A DNA stretch of 37,883 bases from an uncultured Oscillospiraceae bacterium. Lineage in GTDB: Bacteria; Bacillota; Clostridia; Oscillospirales; Oscillospiraceae. Position 1 is the first letter of the stretch. Each line of letters begins with the position of its first letter. The translations under genes were made by a program, and so were the position numbers. The stretch covers positions 1 through 37,883 of the forward strand of contig CANQZJ010000017.1 in assembly GCA_947628315.1 (NCBI GenBank), written 5' to 3'. The notes beneath the pieces are model-generated. The model was not told the origin of the DNA. It saw nothing but the letters and a program-made list of their open reading frames with translations, and did not search any database. Below, piece by piece: positions 7,054 to 18,605 of this stretch.

Positions 7054-7755
7054 ATGCCCAAGAAGGTTTTGGTCGTCGAGGACGATAAGAATATCGCCGA
7101 TCTGCTCCGGCTCTACTTAGAGAAGGAGGGAATGGAGTGCCAGACCGCCGGCAACGGCGTGGAGGGGCTGGAGAAGTTCCAGGCCTTCCAGCCCGACCTG
7201 GTGCTGCTGGACATCATGCTGCCCGGCATGGACGGCTGGGCGGTGTGCCGCAAGATCCGGGAGACCTCCAAGACGCCCATCATCATGCTCACCGCCAAGG
7301 GCGAGCTGGAGGACAAAGTCAACGGCCTGGAGATGGGCGCCGACGACTACATCACCAAACCCTTCGAGACCAAGGAGCTGCTCGCCAGAGTCCACGCCGT
7401 CCTCCGCCGCACCGGCGGCGAGGAGGAGGAACCCGCCGGCAAGCGGCTGGTGTTCGACAAGCCCAAGTCCCTGGTCATCGACCTGGACTCCTATGAGCTG
7501 CTGGTGGACGGCAAAAAGGTGGATACGCCCCCCAAGGAGCTGGAGCTGCTGTTCCACCTGGCCTCCTCCCCCAACCGGGTGTTCACCCGGAACCAGCTGC
7601 TGGACGAGGTGTGGGGCTTCGACTACTTCGGCGACAGCCGCACGGTGGACGTCCACATCAAGCGCCTGCGCGAAAAGATCGAAGACGACCCCGCCAACCC
7701 CGAACTGCTGCTGACCGTGTGGGGCGTGGGCTATAAATTCAAGGTGGCCGGCTGA
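7054..7755 (+). CDS. OmpR/PhoB-family response regulator
   Basis: This 233-residue regulator has a receiver domain (about 1-120) and a winged-helix DNA-binding domain (about 135-232). The acidic pair E9/D10/D11, the phospho-acceptor D53 (LVLLDIMLPGMDG) and the conserved Lys of ITKPFE are present, as is the trans-activation C-terminal signature RTVDVHIKRLREKI...WGVGYKF. The ATG at 7054 has AAAGGG 8 bases upstream; a GTG nine bases earlier is less well placed. Its stop overlaps the kinase start (TGATG), so the two are partners. The downstream htrA gene suggests an envelope-stress regulon, similar in layout to CssRS-HtrA, but the signal is not identifiable. Confidence 0.95.
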   Translation: MPKKVLVVEDDKNIADLLRLYLEKEGMECQTAGNGVEGLEKFQAFQPDLVLLDIMLPGMDGWAVCRKIRETSKTPIIMLTAKGELEDKVNGLEMGADDYITKPFETKELLARVHAVLRRTGGEEEEPAGKRLVFDKPKSLVIDLDSYELLVDGKKVDTPPKELELLFHLASSPNRVFTRNQLLDEVWGFDYFGDSRTVDVHIKRLREKIEDDPANPELLLTVWGVGYKFKVAG

Positions 7756-9176
7756 TGAAGACCATGTACGGACGGCAGTTCGCCGCCATGGCGGGCATGG
7801 TGCTGCTGTCCTTCCTGATGCTGGGCGCGTCCTTCGCCACCCTCAGCTACCAGTACACCATCCGGGAGCAGGAGCAGGCGCTGGATCGGAACGCCGGGTA
7901 CATCGCCTCCTTCACCTCCAACTACGTAAACGCCAACGGCGGCACCAGCTGGCAGAAGCGGGACTTTCAGGTCTATCTGTCCACCGTGGCCCAGGTGGGC
8001 GGCTCCCACATCATGATCTGCGACAACTCCGGCCTGGTGCTGTTCGCCACCAGCGGCCAGCAGGAGCTGAGCCGTCTGGAAAACCACACCCTGTCCGCCG
8101 CCCTGGTGGATCGGGTCAAAAACGGCTCCTACGCCGGCATGACCACGCTGGATGGGCTGTACAGCGAACGGCGCTATCTGGTGGGGCTGCCCATCACCAG
8201 CACTGACGGGCTCCTGCAGGGGCTGGTGCTGGTGTCCAGCGACGCCTCCCGCATCAGCGGGATCTGGAAAGAGCTGGCCGGCATCTTCCTGGTCACCGCC
8301 GTGGCGGTGGTACTCATCGCCGCCATTTTGTGCTCCTTTACCAGTATGCGGCAGTCCAAACCCATCAAGGAGATCGCCGCCGCCGCCCGGCAGTTCGGCC
8401 TGGGACAGCTGGACGTGCGGGTGGACGTGGGCAAGCGCCGTGACGAGGTGGGTGAGCTGGCCGACGCCTTCAACAACATGGCCGACTCCCTGGCCCGGAG
8501 CGAGCAGCGCCGCAGCGAGTTCATCGCCAACGTGTCCCACGAGCTGAAGACCCCCATGACCACCATCGCCGGCTTTGCCGACGGCATTCTGGACGGCACC
8601 ATCCCCCCGGAAAAGGAGAAGGACTATCTGCAGATCATCTCCTCCGAGACCCGGCGGCTGTCCCGGCTGGTGCGCTCCATGCTGGATCTGTCAAGGCTCC
8701 AGTCCGATGAGCGGGCCGCCCAGCAGCAGTTCGACATCTCGGAGACCCTGGTGCGCACCCTCATCACCCTGGAGAGCAAGGTGGACGCCGCCCAGCTCCA
8801 GGTGGATATGCAGCTGCCCGAGGAGCCTGTGCCTGTGTGGGGCGACCAGGACGCCATCACCCAGGTGTGTTACAACCTGCTGGACAACGCCATCAAGTTC
8901 TCCAGGCCCGGCGGCACCCTGGGGGTGTCCGTCACCGCCAAGGGCCCCAAGGCCACCATCGCCATCAGCAACCAGGGGGACACCATCCCCCCGGAGGAGC
9001 TGGCCCTCATCTTCGACCGGTTCCACAAGACCGACCACTCCCGCAGTGTGGATCGGGACGGCGTCGGCCTGGGCCTCTATATCGTCAAGACCATCCTCAA
9101 CAGCCACAAGGAGAACATCACCTGCACCAGCGAGGACGGTCTCACCAAATTCGTATTCACCCTGACCAGGGCATAA
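7755..9176 (+). CDS. Membrane sensor histidine kinase
   Basis: This 473-residue kinase has TM1 at about residues 8-32, an extracellular sensor region of about 140 residues with no family I recognise, and TM2 at about 175-198. It continues with HAMP, a HisKA dimerisation domain with H262 in FIANVSHELKTPMTT, and a HATPase_c domain with N-box NLLDNAIKFS, a DRFHKTD segment and GVGLGLYIVK. It should phosphorylate the regulator encoded immediately upstream. The sensor region is short and PAS/sCache-sized. The gene begins within the regulator's stop codon. The ligand is unknown. Confidence 0.94.
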   Translation: MKTMYGRQFAAMAGMVLLSFLMLGASFATLSYQYTIREQEQALDRNAGYIASFTSNYVNANGGTSWQKRDFQVYLSTVAQVGGSHIMICDNSGLVLFATSGQQELSRLENHTLSAALVDRVKNGSYAGMTTLDGLYSERRYLVGLPITSTDGLLQGLVLVSSDASRISGIWKELAGIFLVTAVAVVLIAAILCSFTSMRQSKPIKEIAAAARQFGLGQLDVRVDVGKRRDEVGELADAFNNMADSLARSEQRRSEFIANVSHELKTPMTTIAGFADGILDGTIPPEKEKDYLQIISSETRRLSRLVRSMLDLSRLQSDERAAQQQFDISETLVRTLITLESKVDAAQLQVDMQLPEEPVPVWGDQDAITQVCYNLLDNAIKFSRPGGTLGVSVTAKGPKATIAISNQGDTIPPEELALIFDRFHKTDHSRSVDRDGVGLGLYIVKTILNSHKENITCTSEDGLTKFVFTLTRA

Positions 9177-9195
9177 GAGAGGAGGGAAACGCCCC

Positions 9196-10416
9196 GTGGA
9201 CAACTATCTGTCTGACCGCTGGCCGGCCGTTTCGGAGGGGCGCTCCCTGCCCATGCCCCCCGCGCCCCGCAAATCCAGGCGGGACACGCTGCAGGTGGTC
9301 TTTCTGATCGTCGGCATCCTGCTGCTGATCGCCGCCCTGTTGCTCATCGTCTTTTTCACCTTCCGCATCGTCTATATCGTGCGGCAGGTCTCCGCCGTGT
9401 CCCGCCCCGGCCCGGAGAACACCGCCCGGCCCACTTACAGCGCCCAGCCTGAGACCCAGTGGACGCCGGAGGATCTCCCCTGGAGCTCTCCCGCGCCGGA
9501 GATCCAGCTGGCGCTGGATGGGAGGATCGGCGCGGCATTGCCCGCCAACACCATCTATAAGCGGGTACTGCCGGGGGTGGTGTCCGTTTCCGCCACCCAG
9601 AAGTACGGCTACAGCACCGGCACCGGCATCCTGGTGGAGTCCTCCGGCTACGTGCTCACCAACTATCACATCATCAACGGGGGCCTCTCCCTGGAGGTCA
9701 TGCTGCTGGACGGCGAGGTCACTTATGACGCCCGGCTGGTGGGCTATGACCGGGAGTTCGACCTGGCGGTGCTCAAGATCGATGGCCACGGTCTGCCCAC
9801 CATCCCCCTGGGCGACTCGGACAGCCTCTCCGTGGGCGACCGGGTGTACGCCATCGGCAACCCCATGGGAAATCTGTTGGGCTCCATGACCGAGGGCATC
9901 GTCTCCGCCCTGGGCCGGGACAACAGCACCAACGGCCTGACCCTGATCCAGACCTCCGCCCCGGTGAACTCCGGCAACTCCGGCGGCCCCCTGCTCAACG
10001 ACCGGGGCCAGGTGGTGGGCATCGTGTCCGCCAAGATCACCGGCATTGAGAACAACACCGTCATCGAGGGGCTGGGGCTGGCCATCCCCACCACCGACCT
10101 GCTGCCCTTCGTCAACCGCATTCTGGCCACCGGGGCCAGCTGGCGGCCCTCCATCGGCATCTCCTGCATCGTCGCCACGGTGGATGGCCGCACGGGCATC
10201 CGGATCGAGGAGCTCACTGCCGACGCCCCCCGTGACGCCGGCCTCCGCCCGGGCGACCTGATTGTGGCCGCCAATGGCACCGAGACCCCCACCCTGGCCG
10301 CCCTGCGGCGGGTGCTCTATACCGCCGGGGTGGACAGCACCATCACCTGTACCGTCCTCCGGGACGGGCAACAGCTGGAGTTCACCTTCGCCCTCATCGA
10401 CACGCTGGAGCAGTGA
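9196..10416 (+). CDS. htrA: HtrA/DegP-like membrane-anchored serine protease
   Basis: This 406-residue protease degrades or refolds damaged proteins outside the membrane. It has a short cytoplasmic tail, one membrane helix (about 33-62), a Pro/Thr-rich linker, a trypsin-like domain and a single C-terminal PDZ domain. The triad is visible as H158 (VLTNYHIINGG), D189 (REFDLAVLK) and S262 (NSGNSGGPLL). The GTG start follows GGAGGG by about 10 bases, 19 bases after the kinase stop. Position in the operon suggests that the two-component system controls it or that it modulates the sensor. The anchored single-PDZ build matches Firmicute HtrA/HtrB rather than periplasmic DegP. Confidence 0.93.
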   Translation: MDNYLSDRWPAVSEGRSLPMPPAPRKSRRDTLQVVFLIVGILLLIAALLLIVFFTFRIVYIVRQVSAVSRPGPENTARPTYSAQPETQWTPEDLPWSSPAPEIQLALDGRIGAALPANTIYKRVLPGVVSVSATQKYGYSTGTGILVESSGYVLTNYHIINGGLSLEVMLLDGEVTYDARLVGYDREFDLAVLKIDGHGLPTIPLGDSDSLSVGDRVYAIGNPMGNLLGSMTEGIVSALGRDNSTNGLTLIQTSAPVNSGNSGGPLLNDRGQVVGIVSAKITGIENNTVIEGLGLAIPTTDLLPFVNRILATGASWRPSIGISCIVATVDGRTGIRIEELTADAPRDAGLRPGDLIVAANGTETPTLAALRRVLYTAGVDSTITCTVLRDGQQLEFTFALIDTLEQ

Positions 10417-10418
10417 CC

Positions 10419-11231
10419 ATGGAACAAGACAAGATCATTGAACTGTCCGCCGCTCTCCTCAACCGGGAGCTTCCGGCGGACAGTCTCTTTGCCGGAAAGG
10501 TCACCGTGGAGCAGGTGGTGGACTCCACCAACACCCGGCTGAAAGCCCTGGCCGCCGCCGGCGCCCCCGAGGGCGCCGCCCTGATCGCCCTGGAGCAGAC
10601 CGCCGGGAGGGGTACCCACGGCCGCTCGTTTCAGTCGCCAAAGGGCGCGGGTCTGTATCTGTCCGTCCTGCTGCGCCCCCGGGCCCCGGTCGCCGAGCTG
10701 CTCACCCTCACCGGCTGGACGGCGGTAGCCGTCCGGGAGGCCATCTGGGAGGCCAGCGGCGCCCCGGCGGAGATCAAATGGCTCAACGACATCTGGCTGA
10801 ACGGCCGCAAGCTGTGCGGTATCCTGGCCGAGCTGTCCCCTCTGGGGGCGGACGGCGGCGCGGACTATGTAGTCATCGGCATGGGGATCAATCTGACCCA
10901 GACCGCCGGCCTGTTCCGGGCCCAGGGTCTGGAGGACGTGGCCGTCTCCCTGGCACAGGCGGGCTATCCCGTGGATCCCAACCGGCTGGCGCTGGCGCTG
11001 CTGAATCAGCTGGACGCCATGGCAAAGGAGTTCCCCGGGAACCGCGCAGGCTGGCTGGAGCGTTATCGGAGCCGCTGCCTGTCCATCGGCCGGCGGGTGT
11101 CCTTTGCGTGGAACGGCGCTGTCCTCACCGGCACGGCGACGGGGGTGGACGATGGGTTTGCCCTCCGGATCGCCGGGGACGACGGACGATGCTACACCGT
11201 ATCCTCCGGCACGGTGACCATGCTGAAATAA
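10419..11231 (+). CDS. birA: Biotin--[acetyl-CoA-carboxylase] ligase, monofunctional
   Basis: This 270-residue enzyme activates biotin with ATP and attaches it to the lysine of biotin carrier domains. The biotinyl-AMP loop is seen as GRGTHGRSFQSPKG, and the catalytic-core segment as IKWLNDIWLNGRKLCGILAE with the conserved Lys. There is a C-terminal SH3-like domain of the expected size. Only about 30 residues precede the catalytic core and none resemble a helix-turn-helix, so this is a group I ligase without repressor function. The ATG at 10419 has GGAG 8 bases upstream; a GTG two codons earlier overlaps the htrA stop. No biotin-dependent carboxylase gene is in this window. Confidence 0.92.
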   Translation: MEQDKIIELSAALLNRELPADSLFAGKVTVEQVVDSTNTRLKALAAAGAPEGAALIALEQTAGRGTHGRSFQSPKGAGLYLSVLLRPRAPVAELLTLTGWTAVAVREAIWEASGAPAEIKWLNDIWLNGRKLCGILAELSPLGADGGADYVVIGMGINLTQTAGLFRAQGLEDVAVSLAQAGYPVDPNRLALALLNQLDAMAKEFPGNRAGWLERYRSRCLSIGRRVSFAWNGAVLTGTATGVDDGFALRIAGDDGRCYTVSSGTVTMLK

Positions 11232-11236
11232 TACGG

Positions 11237-11273
11237 AAAACCGCCCCGCGGATGGCTCCGCGGGGCGGTTTTT
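11237..11273. terminator. Bidirectional terminator between birA and the beta-galactosidase
   Basis: A 16-bp perfect stem (11237-11252 with 11257-11272) is flanked by A-run and T-run, so it can stop transcription from both convergent genes. Confidence 0.93.
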
Positions 11274-11290
11274 GTCGCGCTTTATGGGTT

Positions 11291-14482
<3,192 letters not shown>

Positions 14483-14532
14483 TTATCCAGCCCCGGCGTG
14501 TGCCCGGATCAACGGCTGTTATCTCTGGTTCG

Positions 14533-14561
14533 ATTCTACATGATGCCGGTCATTTTTGCAA
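14533..14561 (-). promoter_or_regulatory. Promoter of the beta-galactosidase gene
   Basis: On the minus strand, TTGCAA (14561-14556), a 17-base spacer and TAGAAT (14538-14533) precede the start codon by about 75 bases. Confidence 0.6.
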
Positions 14562-14633
14562 GATTTCAGATGGATATCAGAAGCACAACAACAACAATAA
14601 ATATCCCCCCGCGCTCCGCTTCGTGATGCTGAA

Positions 14634-14694
14634 CAAAAAAACACCGACCTTTGTGTGCTTTCTGACGAAAACAGGGACAAAAATCGGTGTTTTT
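14634..14694 (-). terminator. Terminator of tRNA-Arg
   Basis: AACACCGA (14640-14647) pairs with TCGGTGTT (14684-14691) around a long, partly paired loop. On the minus strand it is followed by seven T residues. It lies just beyond the tRNA CCA end. Confidence 0.65.
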
Positions 14695-14696
14695 GG

Positions 14697-14773
14697 TGGC
14701 ACCCTCGACGCGATTCGAACGCGTGGCCTTCCGCTTAGGAGGCGGACGCTCTATCCTGCTGAGCTACGAGGGC
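14697..14773 (-). tRNA. tRNA-Arg (anticodon CCT)
   Basis: On the minus strand the acceptor GCCCTCG pairs with CGAGGGT (one terminal G-U), followed by discriminator G and an encoded CCA. The D arm, the anticodon arm TCCGC/GCGGA with loop CTCCTAA, and the T arm with GTTCGAATC are intact. The anticodon CCT reads the rare arginine codon AGG. Confidence 0.95.
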
Positions 14774-14783
14774 GTACTTTGTT

Positions 14784-14812
14784 ATTTTACCCATTTCCCG
14801 GCCGGTTGTCAA
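14784..14812 (-). promoter_or_regulatory. Promoter of tRNA-Arg
   Basis: On the minus strand, TTGACA (14812-14807), a 17-base spacer and TAAAAT (14789-14784) stand just before the tRNA. It is back to back with the cinA promoter. Confidence 0.85.
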
Positions 14813-14826
14813 TCGGTTGTTTGCGG

Positions 14827-14855
14827 TTGACGGCTCCGCCCTTTTGGGGTAAAAT
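14827..14855 (+). promoter_or_regulatory. Promoter of cinA
   Basis: TTGACG (14827-14832), a 17-base spacer and TAAAAT (14850-14855) lie 33 bases upstream of the cinA start. Confidence 0.75.
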
Positions 14856-14888
14856 AAAAGGTACTTTTCAGAAAGAGGGGCGCATCCC

Positions 14889-16145
14889 ATGAGCCACACC
14901 GTGGAACTGCTGTGCGTAGGCACGGAGCTGCTGCTGGGCAACATTCTGAACACCGACGCCCGGGATCTGAGCCGGGAGCTGACCGCTTTGGGGCTGAACG
15001 TCCGCTACCACACGGTGGTGGGGGACAACCCGGAGCGGCTGAAGGCGGCGGTGGACATCGCCAGAAACCGGGCTGACGTGATCATCACCACCGGCGGTCT
15101 GGGCCCCACCTGCGACGATCTCACCAAGCAGACGCTGGCGGAGGCCTTTGGGCTGAAGCTGGTCTTCCACCCCGATTGTGCCGCCGGGATCGAGGCGTTT
15201 TTCGCCAAAATGGGCAGGAAAATGACGGAAAACAACCTCCAGCAGGCGTATCTGCCGGAGGGCTGCGATATCCTGGACAACGCCTGGGGCACCGCCCCCG
15301 GCTGCGCGTTCCAGGCGGGGGGCAATTATGTGGTCATGCTCCCCGGCCCGCCCAGGGAGTGCATCCCCATGTTCAAGGAGCGGGCCATGCCCTGGCTGAG
15401 CCGTCTCAGCGAGGGGGTCATCCGCTCCAGGACGCTGCGGGTGTTCGGCGCGGGCGAGTCGGAGGTGGAGGCCCTCCTGCGCGACCGCATGAACGAGCTG
15501 ACCAACCCCACCCTGGCCCCCTACGCCAAGGAGGGCGAGGTGGAGCTGCGCGTCACCGCCAAGGCGGACACGGAAGAAGCGGCGGACGCCCTCATCGCCC
15601 CCATCGAGGCGGAGGTGCGCGCCATTCTGGGCCGCAAGGTCTACGGCGCGGACGTGGCCGGTCTGGAGCAGGTGGTGCTGGAGGGCCTCAGGGCGCGCTC
15701 CCTCACCATGGGAACCGCGGAGAGCTGCACCGGCGGCCTCATCGCCAAGCGGATCACCGACCTGCCCGGCTCCTCCGCCGTCTTAAAGGGCGGGATCGTC
15801 AGCTACACCAATGAGGTCAAGGCCAATGTGCTGGGCGTGTCCCGGACATTGTTGGACGAAAAGGGCGCGGTGTGCGCCGAGGTGGCGGAGCAGATGGCCG
15901 AGGGCGCCCGGCGGGTGCTGGGCTGCGACCTGGCCGTATCCGCCACCGGCGTGGCGGGGCCGGACAGCGACGACCGGGGCAATCCCGTGGGGCTGGTGTA
16001 TGTGGCTCTGGCCGCGCCTGACGGAACAGAGGTCAAAGAGCTGCACCTCAGCGGCGGCACTAACCGCCGGGATCGGGTGCGAAACCTGGCGGCCAACCAC
16101 GCGCTGGACCTGATCCGCCGCTGGCTGGAGGACCACCCCGCATAA
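14889..16145 (+). CDS. cinA: CinA: NMN deamidase / competence-damage protein
   Basis: This 418-residue two-domain protein has an N-terminal molybdopterin-binding-like (COG1058) domain starting VELLCVGTELLLGNILNTDA and including TTGGLGPTCDDLT. A C-terminal CinA/PncC domain (about 255-415) carries TAESCTGGLIAKRITD, GGIVSYTN and SATGVAGPD. The C-domain of this family removes the amide from nicotinamide mononucleotide, salvaging pyridine nucleotides; the N-domain has been linked to ADP-ribose or NAD-derivative hydrolysis. The name reflects competence-linked expression in streptococci. GAGGGG precedes the ATG by about 8 bases. In Firmicutes it often neighbours recA, but recA is not here. Followed 23 bases later by a secreted-protein gene. 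Confidence 0.94.
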   Translation: MSHTVELLCVGTELLLGNILNTDARDLSRELTALGLNVRYHTVVGDNPERLKAAVDIARNRADVIITTGGLGPTCDDLTKQTLAEAFGLKLVFHPDCAAGIEAFFAKMGRKMTENNLQQAYLPEGCDILDNAWGTAPGCAFQAGGNYVVMLPGPPRECIPMFKERAMPWLSRLSEGVIRSRTLRVFGAGESEVEALLRDRMNELTNPTLAPYAKEGEVELRVTAKADTEEAADALIAPIEAEVRAILGRKVYGADVAGLEQVVLEGLRARSLTMGTAESCTGGLIAKRITDLPGSSAVLKGGIVSYTNEVKANVLGVSRTLLDEKGAVCAEVAEQMAEGARRVLGCDLAVSATGVAGPDSDDRGNPVGLVYVALAAPDGTEVKELHLSGGTNRRDRVRNLAANHALDLIRRWLEDHPA

Positions 16146-16168
16146 TTAAAAGGAAAGGAGGCCGCGCC

Positions 16169-17365
16169 ATGAAGCGGGCTATCAAGATCATTCTCACCGC
16201 CGCCCTGTGCGTGTCCATTCTCATGGGGCTGATCGTCAGTGCCAACGGCTCCGCCGCCAGCATCTATCTGATGGCGGTGAACGACCGGCCCATGGAGATG
16301 ACGGCGGAGAACATGCCCATGTGGGCGGGCGGCGCGCTGTATGTGCCCTACACCATGTTGTCCAGCCGGGTGACCACCATCAACCTGGGCGTCAGCGCCC
16401 AATACAACTCCACCCGGCGGACGGTGCTGGTGTCCAGCGGACAGCAGGGCGTGGTATTTGACCTGCAGGCCAACAGCGCCTACGATATCCAAAACAACCC
16501 CCTGGACGTCCACGCCGTGGTGCGCAACTCCATGGTGTTCCTGCCCATCGGGTGGATCTGCGGTTACTTCGGCAATATCAACTACTCCCTCACCCCCACC
16601 CCCTACGGCACGCTGGTGCGGGTGACCAACAGCGCGGTGGTGCTCACCGACCAGGAATATGTGGGCGCGGCCAGCAGTCAGCTGGCGGACAACTACAACC
16701 GCTATCTGGCCTCCATCCAGCCCCCGGCCACCCCTGCGCCCACGCCGCGTCCCACCGCCGCCCCGTCAGTTCCCACGCCCGTCCCCACCCCCGCCGCCAC
16801 GCCTACGCCCGCCCCATCCGAGCCGCTGCCCGGTGAAAACGCCGAGGTGTCCCTGGCCTACCGCTGGGGCAATCACGGGGCGGAGGTCGCCGAATCGCTG
16901 GAGAACGCCAATCTGCGGGCGCTGTTTCTTTTCTCCCCCGACGAGCTGCCGGACAATGACGACGCGGTGCGCCGGCTGATCGCCGTGGGCCACACGGTGG
17001 GCCTCACCCTCTCCGGCGAGACGGCGGAGGACTGCCTGACCCAGGCGGAGGAGGGCTCCGCCCTGCTGGCGGCCATCGCCCGGTATCCGCTGATGGTCGT
17101 GGAGGCCCCCGCCCTGGACGAGAGCGGTCAGGACGCCCTGCGGCAGGCTGGATATATCCTTTGGGTCACCCAGGTCGACGCGGGGTATTACGGCTCCGCC
17201 TCCGCCGTGATGCGGGCGCTGTCCACCCGCTCCGCCAACCTGGTGGAGCTGACCTGTGACGAGGCGGGGCTGTCCCTTTCCCAATATCTGTGGAACTCCA
17301 TGACCACCGCCAAGTGCACGGTGCGGCAGGCTGTCCCTCCCCTGCTGGCTTCGCTGACGGGCTGA
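16169..17365 (+). CDS. Secreted protein: copper-amine-oxidase-N-like domain, Pro linker, degenerate NodB-like domain
   Basis: This 398-residue protein follows an ideal AAAGGAGG ribosome site. Residues 1-30 are a signal peptide or anchor (MKRAIKII... then a hydrophobic stretch). Residues 31-165 resemble the copper amine oxidase N-terminal-like stalk domain of Clostridia: MAVNDRPMEM..., ALYVPYTML, VFLPIGWI. About 185-222 is a Pro/Thr/Ala linker. The last 170 residues recall the back half of a polysaccharide deacetylase fold (LRALFLFSPDEL..., AVGHTVGLTLSGE). However, the metal-binding His pair is absent: the usual GHxxxxH element reads GHTVGLTL. It is therefore probably a non-catalytic, cell-wall or spore-cortex related protein. 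The domain reading is my own and tentative. Confidence 0.65.
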   Translation: MKRAIKIILTAALCVSILMGLIVSANGSAASIYLMAVNDRPMEMTAENMPMWAGGALYVPYTMLSSRVTTINLGVSAQYNSTRRTVLVSSGQQGVVFDLQANSAYDIQNNPLDVHAVVRNSMVFLPIGWICGYFGNINYSLTPTPYGTLVRVTNSAVVLTDQEYVGAASSQLADNYNRYLASIQPPATPAPTPRPTAAPSVPTPVPTPAATPTPAPSEPLPGENAEVSLAYRWGNHGAEVAESLENANLRALFLFSPDELPDNDDAVRRLIAVGHTVGLTLSGETAEDCLTQAEEGSALLAAIARYPLMVVEAPALDESGQDALRQAGYILWVTQVDAGYYGSASAVMRALSTRSANLVELTCDEAGLSLSQYLWNSMTTAKCTVRQAVPPLLASLTG

Positions 17366-17381
17366 TATCAGTTGACATAAC

Positions 17382-17416
17382 AAATCACCCGCTCTCCGTT
17401 GAGAGCGGGTGATTTT
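17382..17416. terminator. Bidirectional terminator
   Basis: AAATCACCCGCTCTC (17382-17396), loop CGTT, and GAGAGCGGGTGATTT form a 15-bp stem followed by TT. It serves the convergent secreted-protein and DHHW genes. Confidence 0.92.
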
Positions 17417-17429
17417 TCACTGTTTCCTG

Positions 17430-18590
17430 TTACATTCCCAGCTTGAACAGATTGTTGTCGCTGGAAAAGTTGGAGGCGGAGTACAGCACCAGCACCTGGT
17501 CGATGCCGTTGTCCGCCACGTACTGTTTTAAGGACATGTTGTTGTACCGAAGATCCCACAGGTGAACCTCCCCGTAGTCCAGCCCCAGGAAGGGGGCCAG
17601 GGAGTCGGAGTAGGAGTCCCGCACCACCAGCAGCTTTTTCCCGCCCTCCACCAGGGGATTGCGGAGGATACACAGGGGCTGGTTGCCCCCCAGGAACATG
17701 GAGTACTTGTCCTTGACCTCCAGCCTGGACAGGTCGTACATGGGGACGTCCACCGGCTTTCCCTCCGGGTAGCCGGTCACCTGCAGGGCCCCCTCGGGCA
17801 CCCAGGTATAGATCTCGTCCGGTTTGACCCATCCCGCCCCGGCGGAGGACCAGGTGGTGCCGTAAAAGCTGTCGGACACCTTTGTGGGCTCATAGTCCAG
17901 CACGGTGACGGAGCCGTTCATGCCGTCCGCCAGGGCCATATAGCCCTGATACGCCCCCATGGTGGTCCAGTGGTGGTCGGTGCGGTAGAACACGTCGTCC
18001 CCGGAGAGCCGGTCATATAGATTTACATAATTTATATTATCGTTAACCAGCAGCTGCGCCGCCCGATTGGTGGAGCCGTCGTCCACGTTGGGGGCGTTGG
18101 CGGGCAGCCGATCCGCCCAGACGTAGCTCTTGTCCGGCACCAGGGAGAAGTACACCGGCACGTCCACATTGTCCGCCAGCCTGTTTACATAACTAACCCG
18201 CTTGTCCAGGTCGGCGGCGGGGTTGAAGAAGGCGAACAGGGTCTGGTTATCCGTGCCGAAATAGACGCCGTTGTTCTCCTTTTTGCCCAGCAGCCGCTCG
18301 CTCCCGGCCTTGAGATGGATCCACTCGTCCCGCAGGGGGAACTGGTCGGTGACGAAGTCCTCAAAATCCTCCATGAACTCGCCGCTGAAGAAGTTGCCCC
18401 CGTTGGTGCCGTTCATCAGCCCGGGGAACTCCAGCCGGCCGATCTTGGGCTCCGGCATCTGGGCGAGGTATCGGTTCTCCTGTTCGGAGAAGTCTTTCGG
18501 ATGAGCCATGTCCCAAATCAGCCAGCCGCCGAAGCCGAAGATGAAAGCGCAGAACAGGACGGTGATAAACGCCGCGTATTTTTTACTCAT
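17430..18590 (-). CDS. DHHW-motif protein (AlgJ/AlgX-like O-acetylation partner)
   Basis: This 386-residue protein has one N-terminal membrane helix (about 5-30) and an extracellular SGNH-hydrolase-like domain. The family's namesake motif is present in FYRTDHHWTTMGAYQGY, and a later VVRDSYSDSLAPFLG segment supplies the SGNH-type Ser block. Such proteins work with an MBOAT acyltransferase to move acetyl groups onto exported polysaccharides, as in alginate acetylation; the Firmicute substrate is usually unknown. The start has GGAGG 9 bases upstream. It is the last gene of the cluster, 15 bases after the MBOAT gene, and ends at the bidirectional terminator. Confidence 0.9.
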   Translation of the reverse strand: MSKKYAAFITVLFCAFIFGFGGWLIWDMAHPKDFSEQENRYLAQMPEPKIGRLEFPGLMNGTNGGNFFSGEFMEDFEDFVTDQFPLRDEWIHLKAGSERLLGKKENNGVYFGTDNQTLFAFFNPAADLDKRVSYVNRLADNVDVPVYFSLVPDKSYVWADRLPANAPNVDDGSTNRAAQLLVNDNINYVNLYDRLSGDDVFYRTDHHWTTMGAYQGYMALADGMNGSVTVLDYEPTKVSDSFYGTTWSSAGAGWVKPDEIYTWVPEGALQVTGYPEGKPVDVPMYDLSRLEVKDKYSMFLGGNQPLCILRNPLVEGGKKLLVVRDSYSDSLAPFLGLDYGEVHLWDLRYNNMSLKQYVADNGIDQVLVLYSASNFSSDNNLFKLGM

Positions 18591-18605
18591 GTCGTCCGCA
18601 CCTCC

